Of a stretch of DNA of 64,000 nt, positions 52,750-63,902 are shown piece by piece (the stretch's first letter is position 1; every line of letters starts with the position of its first letter). The translations under genes were made by a program, and so were the position numbers. Source of the stretch: Prorocentrum cordatum (Eukaryota > Sar > Dinophyceae > Prorocentrales > Prorocentraceae); contig CAUYUJ010001316.1 in NCBI GenBank assembly GCA_963575745.1, positions 38,589-102,588 of the forward strand, given 5' to 3'. Below the pieces are notes generated by a model, which did no database searches, was not told where the DNA came from, and worked only from the letters and a program-made list of their open reading frames with translations.

Positions 52750-53865
52750 CCCGATCACCAAAATACGGTCCCAAGACGCCCAAGACAACCTTCAGACACC
52801 GCAGGATGCCTCCAAGATGTCCCCAGAAGCCTGCGCAAACCTGCCCGAAACGGCCCCAGTAACCGAATTCCTATCATTCTGCGAGGGTTTTTCAAGGATG
52901 TTGTTGGGCGTGCGTTCCTGGCTCCGGTGCGATCTGGGATGGCTCCAGACGCTTTCGAAATCGCTACAAACAGCCCCAGAGGGCCCCCAGACGGCCCAAG
53001 AAGCCGCCAACCAGCCCCCCAGACCCGCCAAACACGATCCAGGGCGCCTCCCCCTCGCCACATTGGATTCACGACGCCCGGGACAGCCTCCAGAGAACCT
53101 AGGATGCCTCCAAGATGCTCCAAGAAGCCGCCGAAAGCTGCCCAAGAGGGCCCCGAGCGCCGAGTTCCATGCATTTAGCAAGGGTGTTTGAAGAGTTTTG
53201 ACGTGTGAGCATGTCCAGCCCCGGTGTAGTCGGAAACGGCCCAGACGCCCTCGTGTTCGCTCTAAGACGGCCAAGGAGGCCTCCAACACAGCCCGGAAAC
53301 AGCCCCCGAGGGCCCCAAGATGGCCCATTCAGCCGCCAACCAGCCCCCCCAGACATGCCAAACACGATCTAGAGAGAACCCCCCTCGCCAAAGTAGCGAT
53401 TCCGGACGCCCCAGAGAGCTTCCAGGCAGCCCAGGATGTTTCCAAGCTCAAGAGGCCCCCAGAAACCTGCCCAAGAGGGCCCCAGGGGCCGAATCCCATG
53501 CATTTTACTACAAGGGTTTCTGAAGAATTTGCACGTGTGCGCATGACGCCCCCGAGCTCACTCTGAGACGGCCCAGGAGGTCTCCAACACAGCCCGAAAA
53601 CAGCCCCTGAGGGCCCCGAGACGACCCACGAAGCCGCCGTGAAGCCCCCAAGACCTGCCCGACACGATCCAGGGGGCCCCCCCCCTCGCCAACATAGCGA
53701 GCCGAGACGCCCAAGACAGCCTCCAGATAACCTAGAAGCCTCCAACATAGACTACGCGACGCCCCGGATGCGCCCCTCAGAGGACCTCCTGCACCCCCGC
53801 AAGGCTGCAAGGAGACTCCAAGACGCCCGCCAGCCCCCGTTGTACGTGCTCCAGAAACGTCTTTC
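52750..53865 (-). repeat. tandem repeat of about 300-330 bp, over three units, related to repeat E
   Basis: Landmarks GAATTCCTATCATTCTGCGA (52865), GAGTTCCATGCATTTAGCAA (53162) and GAATCCCATGCATTTTACTA (53491) are followed each time by GGGTTT/GTGTTT and a CGTGTG(A/C)GCATG box. AAGACGCCC, GCCTCCAAGATG and GAGGGCCCC phrases are E-like in the opposite sense. Frames look like long proteins but are repeat-derived. Confidence 0.65.
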
Positions 53866-53881
53866 CAGAGAACGTAGATTG

Positions 53882-53915
53882 ACGATGGCGATGGCAACGG
53901 CGATGACGATGATGT

Positions 53916-53967
<52 letters not shown>

Positions 53968-53988
53968 GATGATGATGATGATGATGAC

Positions 53989-54019
<31 letters not shown>

Positions 54020-54299
54020 CTGATGATGATGATGATGATGATGATGATGTGTTATAACAATGTTGATGTTGGTTACGCCGATCATGCTGACGATGATGAT
54101 GTGATGATGATGCTGCTGGTGGTGATTGATGATGGTGATGATGATGATGTGTCATAATAATGTTGATGTTGGTGACGCCGATCATGCTGACGATGATGAT
54201 GTGATGATGATGGTGACGCTGCTGGTGGTGATGGTAGTGATGATGCTGATGATGATGCTCCTGATATTTACGATGACAACGAGGATGATGGTGACGATC

Positions 54300-54351
<52 letters not shown>

Positions 54352-54370
54352 CGATGACGATGACGATGAC

Positions 54371-54401
<31 letters not shown>

Positions 54402-54499
54402 GTGATGATCATGATGATGATGATGGCGACGAGGACTATGAAGGTGACGATGACGATGATGATACCTCGAGAGGCTCTAAGGATGATGACGATGATGTT

Positions 54500-54568
<69 letters not shown>

Positions 54569-54595
54569 GATGATGTTGACAATGATGGAAATCCC
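53882..54595 (+). repeat. (GAT)n array
   Basis: Nearly pure GATGAT/GACGAT for about 700 bp. Two near-identical segments (54054-54130 and 54150-54225, GTTGATGTTGGT(T/G)ACGCCGATCATG) show a block duplication. Confidence 0.95.
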
Positions 54596-54669
54596 TCCCC
54601 CGCTCACTTCCTCCCCGCGTATTCTGCCTCCCTTCTTCCATCCCCCCCCTCCTTGAGAGGCTCCACAGA

Positions 54670-54865
54670 ACTCGCTCTGGAAACGCCTCTCCAGAGCATG
54701 TAGAATGACAATAACGATGACGACGGCGAAAACTATGTCGACGGAGGCTCCCGAGGCGCCTCTCTGAGAACGTAAGACGCCTCGAGAGGCCTCAAGGAAG
54801 TCCAAGACGCCCGCTAGCTTTCACGTGCTCCGGAAACGCCTCTCCAGAGCAAGTAGAATGACGAT
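54670..54865 (+). repeat. two GAAACGCCTCTCCAGAGC modules preceding GAT arrays
   Basis: (C/G)GAAACGCCTCTCCAGAGCA then (T/A)GTAGAATGAC occurs at 54676 and 54833. Related copies occur at 53850, 54953 and 55038. Each is followed directly by GACGATGACGATGG. Confidence 0.6.
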
Positions 54866-55311
54866 GACGATGGCAACGACGATGTTGATGATGGTGAGTG
54901 CTGTGATGATGTTGATGATGGCGACGCCCGCCAGCACTCATTTCATATGCTCCGGAGACGCCTCTCAGGAGCACGTCGACTGGCGATGACGATGGCGATG
55001 GCGATGACGATGACCGCCAGCCCCCATTTCACGTATCTAGAAACGTCTCTCTGGAGTACGCCGAATGACGATGACGATGGCGATGACGATGACGACGATG
55101 GTGATGCTGATGACGATGACGATAATGATGATGATTGTCATGGTGGGGATGACGATGTCGACGATCAAGATCAAGACGATGATGTTCGTGACGATGATGT
55201 TCATGACGACAATGGTGACGATGACGACGATGATGATGATGATGGTGATGATGATAATGATGATGGCGACGATGATGATGCTGACGATGGTGATGATGAT
55301 GCTGACGATGG

Positions 55312-55370
<59 letters not shown>

Positions 55371-55385
55371 TAACTATGAAGGCTT
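54866..55385 (+). repeat. (GAT/GAC)n array
   Basis: A second GAT-rich array with several module copies at its 5' side. Confidence 0.95.
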
Positions 55386-55541
55386 TGCTGATGTCGATGA
55401 CGATGATGCTGAGACAACCTCGGCCTCGCTCGCTTCCTCTCCGCTTCCTCTGCTTCCCTCTCTCCTTCACGCCCTTGCCTTCTCCCTCCTCCCTTCCTCC
55501 CTCCTTCTCTTTCAGCCCCACTCCTCCTTCCCTCTCGGCGC

Positions 55542-55578
55542 CGCGGCATCGTCGTCGTCGTCGTCGTCGTCGTCGTTG

Positions 55579-55622
<44 letters not shown>
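55542..55622 (+). repeat. (TCG)n microsatellite
   Basis: GTCGTCGTC run of about 80 bp. Confidence 0.95.
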
Positions 55623-56359
55623 CGCGAGGTGCGGAGGGGTCCAGAGGTCAGGGTCCAGGGCGGGAGGAGCCGCCCACAGCCCAGCAGACGAGGGTGCAGG
55701 GGGCAGGGGTCCATGGGACGAGGTTGCAGGGGCCAGGGGTCCAGGGGACCAGGATCCACGTTCAAGCAGGGGCCGTGGAGGAGAAGCATAAGAAGGAGGA
55801 GGACGGGGACGAGGACGTCGAGCAATGACGAGATCGAGGACGAGGGCGAAGAGGAAGAGACAATGAGGGGGATGTGGTGGCTAGGGCGCTGGGGTCGCGT
55901 CAGGTCCGGTTCGGCCGGTTCGGTTCGACGACCGGTTCTCAGTCTTCGGTGCGGTTCGCAGCCATCATGTGAATAGCGGCCATAGGTTCCACTCCGTGCG
56001 TAACCAATGGTTGGGACCTCAATTAGAGCCTAAGCGCGCGCGAAGCGCGCGCATTGTTCTAATGAATCTGCATATCTATACAGAAACACATATGAACCAA
56101 GCAAGGGCGCGAGGAATGCTGAGTGTGTGCGTGTGTGTGTGTCTGTGAGTTGCTGTGTGCGTGTGTGTGCGAATGTGTGTGCTTCAGTAATGCAATTCGC
56201 ATCGTGAAGTTGCGGGTCCGAATGATGCCCGACCGCTGCCGAGGACCGGATCCATGGTCAGGGCATCGCCGTCTTCGCGTCGGGCAACCGGTACGAAGGC
56301 GCGACCGCGGGTCGGCCTGTGCCGCGGTGCTGTCGGATTGCGTGCTGCGAGGTGTTGGC
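55623..56359. other. intervening sequence
   Basis: GGTCCAGGGG repeats at 55635-55760 and a GTGTGTGT tract at 56125-56180. GAAGCGCGCG/CGCGCGAAG sits at 56034-56053. No gene recognised. Confidence 0.4.
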
Positions 56360-56514
56360 TTGGCATCGCTCGGACGTGTGCATATAGTATATTTTCTCGG
56401 TGAGGCCAGGGCGGGCAAAGTCGGCCCGTCTCGGAGCATCTGAGACAATCTTGAGAAACAAAAAACGCACGAAACCAAGCAACTGCACGGGGAATGGACG
56501 TCCGAGCGATTGCA
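56360..56514 (+). mobile_element. MITE family A, copy 7 (diverged)
   Basis: The ends CTTGGCATCGCTCGGACGTG and ACGTCCGAGCGATTGCAAG are kept. The interior is longer (155 bp) and changed (TATAGTATATTTTCTCGGTG), with AAAAACGCACGAAACCAAGC still recognisable. It is probably the oldest copy. Confidence 0.8.
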
Positions 56515-56702
56515 AGTTGCCCCCGCCCACCAAGCCACCCCAACCCAACCCGAAGGCCCCGATTCGCTTTCCAGTTCTAGAAGGGGGAGATCGGAAAACA
56601 CTGAAAAAACAAATTTGGAACCCGTACCCCCCTCAACCCGAAATTCACGTCTTCGGGTTGGGTTGGGATGGTCTGCTAGGTAGTCAAGTTGGGGGTGGGC
56701 TT

Positions 56703-58434
56703 GTTTTTCAGAATCTGTTGAGGATGTCTCGAGCGAAACGCTGGTTTTGCAGAGTTGGGGATGTCTCGAGCGAAACGCTTGTTTTCAGAATTTGTTGAGG
56801 ATGTCTCGAGCGAAACACTGGTTTTGCAGAGCCGTCCGCGACGCGGCAGAGCGCCCCGCGCGCAGGAATTCCGACGATGTCTCGCACGTGCCGCGTCCCG
56901 CGCGCAGGAATTTCGAGGATGTCTCGACTAATTCGCTTGTTTTTCCCGGAAAGGGCTCGAGCCCAGGGTTCTCTTTCAGTTGGTTTACCCCCGGTTTCGA
57001 CGGGAGGTGGGCCGGCGAAATTATTCTGCGATAAATTACGTGCGGGAAGAGGGCCGGCGAATTTGTTTTTGAGGATGTCTCTAGCGAAACGCTTGTTTTT
57101 CAGAATTTGTTGAGGATGTCTCGAGCGAGACGCTGGTTTTGCAGAGTTGGGGATGTCTCGAGCGAAACGCTTGGTTTCAGAATTTGTTGAGGATGTCTCG
57201 AGCGACACGCTGGTTTTGCAGAGCCGACCGCGACACGGAAAAGCGCCCCTCGCGCAGGAATTCTGAGGATGTCTCGCGCGTGCCGCGTCCCGCACGCGGA
57301 TTTCTTGGGATTTCTTGGGATTTTGACAGGATGTCTCGAGCGAAACGTTTGTTTTTCATAATTTGTTGAGGATGTCTCGAGCGAAACGCTGGTTTCGCAA
57401 AATTGGAGGATGTCTCGAGCGGTGGCCTTGTGGGGGGCCAGAATTCAAAGGATGTCTCAGGCGACATGCTTGTTTTCACGTCCCGCTCGCAGGAATTCTG
57501 AGGATGTCTCGCGCGTGCAGCGTCCCGCGCGTAGGAATTCAGATGATTTTGACAGGATGTCTCGAGCGAAACGCTTGTCCCCAGCACGTTCCGTAGCGCG
57601 TCCCCTTGGCACGTCCCGCGGTGCGTCCCCATGGCACGTCCCTTGGCACGTCGCTTGGCGCGTCCCTTGAGACGTTCTGCGTCGCGTCCTCCTGGCATGT
57701 TCCCCTGTCCATTAGCTCTGGGGCAGCTACTATGTGTTCAGGCAGCTCGAGCTTAAGATCCAGATCAGTTCGGTCAGGACTCGGATGCAAAGGAGGACTC
57801 GATCCACGAGGCTATAGAGCACAATCGCGCCATAGCACATCGCAATTCAGCACGGCGCAGCGCAGCACTGATTTCGGCACGGTACATCAAGGTCGATACA
57901 CTCAGCATTGCAATTTGGCACGTTCCTTGGCACGTTCCGTGGGGCGTCCTTTGGCGAGTCCCCCTGGCACGTCGCGTGGCGCGTCCCCTGGCACATCCCG
58001 TGGCACATCCATTGGCACGTTCCGTAGCGCGTCCCCTTGGCACGTCCCGCGGTGCGACCCCATGGCACGTCCCCTGGCACGTCGCCTGGCGCATCCCTTG
58101 GGACGTTTCGCGGCGCGTCCTCCTGGCATGTTCCCCTGTCCATTAGCTCTGGGGCAGCTACTATGTGTTCAGGCAGCTCGAGCTTAAGATCCAGATCAGT
58201 TCGGTCAGGACTCGGATGCAAAGGAGGACTCGATCCACGAGGCTATAGAGCACAGTCGCGCCATGGCACATCGCAATTCGCACGGTGCAGCACAGCACAG
58301 CCCTCGGCAGGGTACATCAAGATCGATACACTCAGCATTGCATTTGCCCGTCACCCAATCAGGTGTCTTTGAACACGCTGCCATGTGTGACAGTTCTATA
58401 TTCCTTTCCGGGTTCGTGGATCGATCATGTTCTA
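56703..58434 (+). repeat. repeat core H, copy 4, with an expanded GAGGATGTCTCGAGCG array
   Basis: The GAGGATGTCTCGAGCGAAAC array starts before the TTTTCCCGGAAAGGGC end (56941) and continues to 57570. Units are spaced by CAGAATTTGTT or CGCAGGAATTC. Two TGGCACGT modules follow, each with TCAGGCAGCTCGAGC and GCTATAGAGCACA, ending at TTCCTTTCCGGGTTCGTGGA. Confidence 0.75.
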
Positions 58435-58669
58435 GGATGTCCTTGAATTTTGGCAGGGTGTCTCGAGCGAAATGTTTGTTTTTAATAATTTGTTGAGGAT
58501 TTCTCGAGCGAAGCGCTGGTTTTGTAGAACTTGAGTGATCTGGGCGCCCTAGAGATTTGCCTTCTCCAGGTGCACGAACACGTGTGTTTTTTACGTATGT
58601 GCCTGTAGATTTGCCCTCTCCACATCACGACCTCACCACAGCACGACCACATCCCAGCACGACCACGCC

Positions 58670-58915
58670 TCAGCACGATTGGTTGAGTGGTTGCCTGTCG
58701 TCGTGGAATGTTTCGCGGGGTGTCTCGTGGACTGTTTCGCGGGGTGTCTCGTGGAATATTTCCAGGAAAACGTTGAAAACGGTCGCCCGTGTCTCGTGGA
58801 ATGTTTCGCGGGGTGTCTCGTGGAAGTGCCCGTCGCCCAATACGGTGTCGTGAAAACGTTTCCATGCATGCGGTTCTATATCCCTTTCCGGGTTCGTGGG
58901 TCCATCATGTTAGAA
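58670..58915 (+). repeat. GGAATGTTTCGCGGGGTGTC tandem units with a second H-type end
   Basis: GTCTCGTGGAATGTTTCGCG and variants occur four to five times at 58700-58825. Next come CGTCGCCCAATACGGTGTCG and CCTTTCCGGGTTCGTGGGTC, the standard right end of H. This is a partial H copy. Confidence 0.6.
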
Positions 58916-59049
58916 GGCGTGGGCCATATGATCCTGGATTCTGGGCCCACGACCCCCCCCCCCAGATGGGATGGGTCTCAGGGTTCCTCGCCCAACCCCT
59001 CAGATGGAATGGGGGGAGGGCACGACGACGACGACGAAGACACCATCCG

Positions 59050-59160
59050 CTTCTCCTCCTCATCCACCTCCTCCTCCTCCTCCACCTCCTCCTCCTCCTT
59101 CGAAGGGCCCCACCACCACCACCATCACCACCCACCACCACCACCACCAAACCCCCCACC
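59050..59160 (+). repeat. (CTC)n and (CCA)n microsatellites
   Basis: CTCCTCCTC at 59056-59098 and CCACCACCA at 59110-59150. Confidence 0.9.
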
Positions 59161-59460
59161 CACGGAGGGGGGAGGGCCAGGCCCCATAACCACCACCGTA
59201 CGTCCACAGGGGAAGACTCCACACACCACCCCACGCCCACATGGGGGGGGGCGTCGCGCGGGGGGGAGGCGATGGCATCAGCATGAGAGGGGGGGCAGAC
59301 CCTGCACCATATGAATATGTGTATATAAAGAGGGATATACGTCCATCCATCCATGCATACATGCGTACATGCATGCATGCGTACAGACAGACATCCATAC
59401 CTACGGGTCTACGTACGTATTTACGTACATATACAAGAAATAATGTGTATATATGTGTAT

Positions 59461-60747
59461 ACGTAGCACCCCGCAATTGCGGATAAGAGTGAGGGGGCGG
59501 GCGCGGGCGACGCGGGCGTCGTCAAGCCGGCGGACCTCGTGGCCCCCACCTTCCCTGTCGATGGCGCTCTCCTCCTCCTCCTTCTCCTCCTCCTCCTCTT
59601 CCTCCTCCGCCTCCTCCTCCTCTTCCTCGTCCTCGTCCTCGTCCTCATCGTCATCGTCGTCCTCCTCCTCCACCTCGTCCTCCTCCTCCTCCTCCTCCGC
59701 TTCTTCCTCGTCCTCCCTCTGCCTCCCTCGTCCTTCCATCATCGTCCTCCCATTGTCGTCATGTTCCTCCTCGTCGTCCTCCTCTTCCCCCCCTCCCGAT
59801 CCTCCCCCCTCCTCCTTTTCGTCGTCGTCGTCGTCGACGTCGTCGTCGTCCCCTTCCTCGTCCTCCTCATCCTCATCCTCATCCTCATCCTCCTTCTCCT
59901 CCTCGTCCTCCTGCAAAAGCAGCCCGCCGCAGGCGCCGAAAAAATTTGTTTGTACACTGAACGTGGTTTGGGTCGCGGGTGGGGCGCGGGTTCTCCACCG
60001 GGAACGAATGCAAAAGATGCCCGCCGCAGGCGCCGAAAAATGTAGTTTGTACCCTGAACGTGGTCGCGGGTGGGCCGCGGTGTCTCCACCTAGAACAAAT
60101 GCAAATGATGCCCGCCGCAGGCACCGAAAAATGTGGTTTGTACCCTGAACGTGGTTTGGGTCGCGGGTTGGTCGCGAGTTGATCGCGGGGTGGGTCGCGG
60201 GCTCTCCACCTGGAAGGGATGCAAAAAAAGCCCGCCGCAGGCGCCGAAAATGTTGGTTTGTACCTTGAACGTGGTTTGGGTCGAAGGTGGGTCGCGGGTG
60301 GGTCGCGGGGTGAGTCGCGGGTGGGTCGCGGGTGGGTCGCGGGTGGGTCGCGGGCGGGTCGCGGGTGGGTCGCGGGGTGGGCCGCGGGCGGGTCGCGGGG
60401 TGGGTCGCGGGTGGGTCGCGGGTGGGTCGCGGGTGGGTCGCGGGGTGGGTCGTGGGGTGGGTCGCGGGTGGGTCGCAGGTGGGTCGCGGGTGGGTCGCAG
60501 GGTGGGTCGCGGGGTGGGTCGCGGGGTGGGGGTCGCGGGTGGGTCGCGGGTGGGTCGCGGGTGGGGCGCGGGTGGGTCGCGGGATGGGTCGCGGGTGGGT
60601 CGCGGGGCGGGTTGCGGGTGGGACGACGACAACAAACAACAACAACACACAACAACAACAACAACACGAATCCGCACCGCGGAATCTCACTTCAGCCACG
60701 CACCCAGGTCTTCTTCGATGACCGTCGGGCCCCCGTCACTCTGATTA
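59461..60747 (+). repeat. segmental tandem duplication, copy 1
   Basis: The order is: ACGTAGCACCCCGCAATTGC, GGACCTCGTGGCCCCCACC, a (CTC)n/(GTC)n tract of about 350 bp, then four GCCCGCCGCAGGC(G/A)CCGAAAA units each followed by TGTAC(C/A)(C/T)TGAACGTGG. A GGGTGGGTCGCGGGT array, a CAACAACAA tract and CGCACCGCGGAATCTCACTT complete it. The whole order repeats 1,308 bp downstream. No gene recognised. Confidence 0.85.
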
Positions 60748-60768
60748 TACTATCTCTATACATATATA

Positions 60769-61187
60769 CGTAGCACCCCGCAATTGCGGATAAGAGTGAG
60801 GGGGCGGGCGCGCGTTCGTGGGCGTCGTCAAGCCGGCGGACCTCGTGGCCCCCACCTTCCCTGTCGATGGCGCTCTCCTCCTCCTCCTCCTCCTCCTCCT
60901 CTTCCTCCTCCGCCTCCTCCTCCTCTTCCTCGTCCTCGTCCTCGTCCTCATCGTCATCGTCGTCCTCCTCCTCCACCTCGTCCTCCTCCTCCTCCTCCGC
61001 TTTTTCCTCGTCCTCCCTCTGCCCCCCTCGTCCTTCCATCATCGTCCTCCCATTGTCGTCATGTTCCTCCTCGTCGTCCTCCTCCTCTTCCCCCCCTCCC
61101 GATCCTCCCCCCTCCTCCTTTTCGTCGTCGTCGTCGTCGACGTCGTCGTCGTCCCCTTCCTCGTCCTCCTCCTCCTCCTCCTCCTCC

Positions 61188-61221
<34 letters not shown>

Positions 61222-62141
61222 CATCCTCATCCTCACCCTCATCCTCATCCTCCTTCTCCTCCTCGTCCTCGTGCAAAAGCAGCCCGCCGCAGGCGCCGAA
61301 AAAATTGGTTTGTACACTGAACGTGGTTTGGGTCGCGGGTGGGCCGCGGGTTCTCCACCGGGAACGAATGCAAAAGATGCCCGCCGCAGGCGCCGAAAAA
61401 TGTAGTTTGTACCCTGAACGTGGTCGCGGGTGGGCCCGCGGTCTCTCCACCTAGAACAAATGCAAAAGATGCCCGCCGCAGGCACCGAAAAATGTGGTTT
61501 GTACCCTGGGGTAGCCGAGAATAATCCTGGCTGGTGGGAGTTCAGTGAACGTGGTTGGGTCGCGGGTTGTCGTAGTTGATCGCGGGGTGGGTTCAGCGGG
61601 CTCTCCACTCCGGAAGAATGCCAAAAAAGCCTGCCGCGGCGCCGAAAATGTTTTGTTTTGTACGTGAACGTGTTTGGTCGAAGGTTGGGTCGCGGGTGGT
61701 CGCGGGGTGGGTCGCGGGCTGGTTCGCGGGTGGGTCGCGGTGGTCGCGGGGCGGGCGCGGGTGGGTCGCGGGGTGGGCGCGCGGGCGGGTCGCGGGGTGG
61801 GTCGCGGGTGGGTCGCGGGGGTGGGTCGCGGGTGGGTCGCGGGTTGGTCGTGGGGTGGGTCGCGGGTGGGTCGCAGGTGGGTCGCGGGTGGGTCGCAGGG
61901 TGGGTCGCGGGGTGGGTCGCGGGGTGGGGGTCGCGGGTGGGTCGCGGGTGGGTCGCGGGTGGGGCGCGGGTGGGTCGCGGGATGGGGCGCGGGGTGGGTC
62001 GCGGGGCGGGTTGCGGGTGGGACGACGACAACAAACAACAACAACAAACAACAACAACAACACGAATCCGCACCGCGGAATCTCACTTCAGCCACGCACC
62101 CAGGGACAGGGAATGACCGTTCGGCCCCCTCACTCTGATTT
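60769..62141 (+). repeat. segmental tandem duplication, copy 2
   Basis: Nearly identical to copy 1 up to 61508, then a 39-bp segment not in copy 1 (61509-61547, with GGTAGCCGAGAATAATCC). Next come about 250 bp dense with one-base gaps, then good agreement again to the end. Confidence 0.85.
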
Positions 62142-62860
62142 TATTAGTATTTTATTAGGCGGGCGCGCCACTGCCAGCTCACCGCCCCCGCCAGCAGCGG
62201 GCGAGCCTAAACGCACAACAAAATCTTTCAGGAAGCCCTGGCACGCCCCAAGTTAGCTCTGCGAAGGCCAGGAGGCATTGGAGGCACAGGGGCCCCAGAC
62301 AGCTCCTAGGGCATGAGCGTGCATGTGCATTGGGATGTGCACGCATGTGCGCCCGCGCGCTTCACCGCATGTGCGTGCATGTGCGGGCCCGCGCGGCCTC
62401 CCGAAGAGAGGTTGCACAGGCATGTGCGTGCATGTGCCGATGACAGATCTGCGATTCTCGAACACCTCCCGCATGTGCAGGCATGTGCGCGCATGTGCGT
62501 CGGATTGTGCGTGCATGTGCGTATGATGGATACATCAGAACACAGCGCACATGCCCCCGCACATGTCCGGGCACGACGTGCACAATAGGAAGTCCATCCA
62601 AGAAAGACCGCACAGGCCTGGCACATGACTGGCACATGCCGCGCACATGACAGCGCAAAAACGACCGCACATACACCCACCCAGGGGTATATATGTGAGT
62701 GCGGTGCACGCGACGCGGGATGAGCACGCGCTAGCACGAGATCTGCAAAGAGCGGGGCTCGTCAACGGGCTACATAAGTCACCGAACCACGCCACCGACT
62801 GCCTCCACCGCCCCCATGGGCCGCTCGCGAGAACCAGGGCCATCGGCGCCAAGGGGCTGG
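62142..62860. other. CATGTGCG-rich and unrecognised sequence
   Basis: GCATGTGCGTGCATGTGCG-type units between 62310 and 62530, then in the opposite sense (GGCACATGCCGCGCACATG) to 62660. This is another inverted, degenerate minisatellite. No gene recognised. Confidence 0.5.
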
Positions 62861-62861
62861 G

Positions 62862-62945
62862 GTTCGGGTTAGGGGTTATGGATTGGTGTTAAGGATAAGG
62901 CTTAGAGTAGGGGCGTTAGGATTCAGGGGAGAGGGTAAGGGGCTA
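62862..62945 (+). repeat. degenerate GGGTTAG/TTAGGG-like tract
   Basis: GGGTTCGGGTTAGGGGTTAT then TTAAGGATAAGGCTTAGAG and GGCGTTAGGATTCAGGGG. Too irregular for a telomere, but heptamer-like. Confidence 0.35.
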
Positions 62946-63499
62946 GAGTCACGGCAACCTCCAGATAGCATGCCGTCTAGCTCGGTGCGCCCGCGAACGT
63001 GACAGCACACATCGGGGAAAATGTCGGCCCCCGCCATCTTTGTCGAAAACCGATGCCCATCATTGTGTTTGGCGGGCCTGCGAACAGCGGTTCATACGCC
63101 ACCACGCCCGCCGTCCCTCACAAAAACCACTTAGCAATGATCGCAGGGCGGTCGCGCACTGTCCATATTTAGCCGCGGGGTGCATTTTGTATTGTGCGTT
63201 TGTCAGAGATGGTAGCTTTGCGCGCAGCAGGCAACATGCTGACACCCCCGCCGCCCCTTTCGGAAAACAATACAAAGTGCCCGCCAGCGGCCTCGCGAAT
63301 ATGACTCCTGGCCCGAAGGGTACTGTGTATTGTTTTTGACATGGGTGGTGGGGGTGGGCCCGCATCGGGTTGGTTGCGCATGTTTCGAGTTTGGAGGTGG
63401 GTTGTGTTTTGCACGGTTTGTTGGCACGGATGGTGGGGAGGGGGCGTTCATGGTGTGCACAAAGTTGGGAAGGAGGGGTCCATCAATAGGGAGCAATGG
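62946..63499. other. unrecognised sequence
   Basis: GCATTTTGTATTGTGCG at 63182-63198 and AAAACAATACAAAGTGCC at 63263-63280 are loosely inverted. No gene recognised. Confidence 0.3.
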
Positions 63500-63600
63500 T
63501 TTAGGTTTTGGGGGTAGGGTCAGGGTTCGGGTGAGGAGTTTGGGTTAGGGGTTTGGGCTATGGGGTTGAGGATTAGGGTTAGGGTAGGGGTGAAAAGGTT
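63500..63600 (+). repeat. degenerate TTTAGGG-like tract
   Basis: TTTTGGGGGTAGGGTCAGGG, GTTTGGGTTAGGGGTTTGGG, GATTAGGGTTAGGGTAGGGG. It resembles decayed TTTAGGG, the telomere repeat type reported in dinoflagellates and plants. Interstitial, since other sequence follows. Confidence 0.4.
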
Positions 63601-63900
63601 TGGATGTCAGGGCTACGGTGTCAAGGTTCGGGTTTTGGGGCTCATGTGGGGTAGTCGGGTGGCAGGGATCGGGTTCCAGCGCCAGGGGGAGGCGCGGCCA
63701 AAATGGGGCAGGCGGGGGGGGGGTATTTTCGAGCCCAAACTGGGAAGGGGGCGCTGGGGTCCACATCGCGCCCCTTTTTTTGTAAGGGAGTCTTATTCAA
63801 AAGTGTTTGTTTATGATTACAACCACCACTATTTCGACGACGACTACAAGTACCACTACGACTATTATTACTACGGTCATTACTACGACTACTAGTCTTA
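63601..63900. other. unrecognised sequence
   Basis: A poly-G run (63714-63721) and GACTAC-like triplets leading into the terminal array. Confidence 0.3.
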
Positions 63901-63902
63901 CG

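Noticed and set aside
53882-55385. Poly-Met or poly-Asp protein
   Set aside because: Pure GAT microsatellite translated in different phases.
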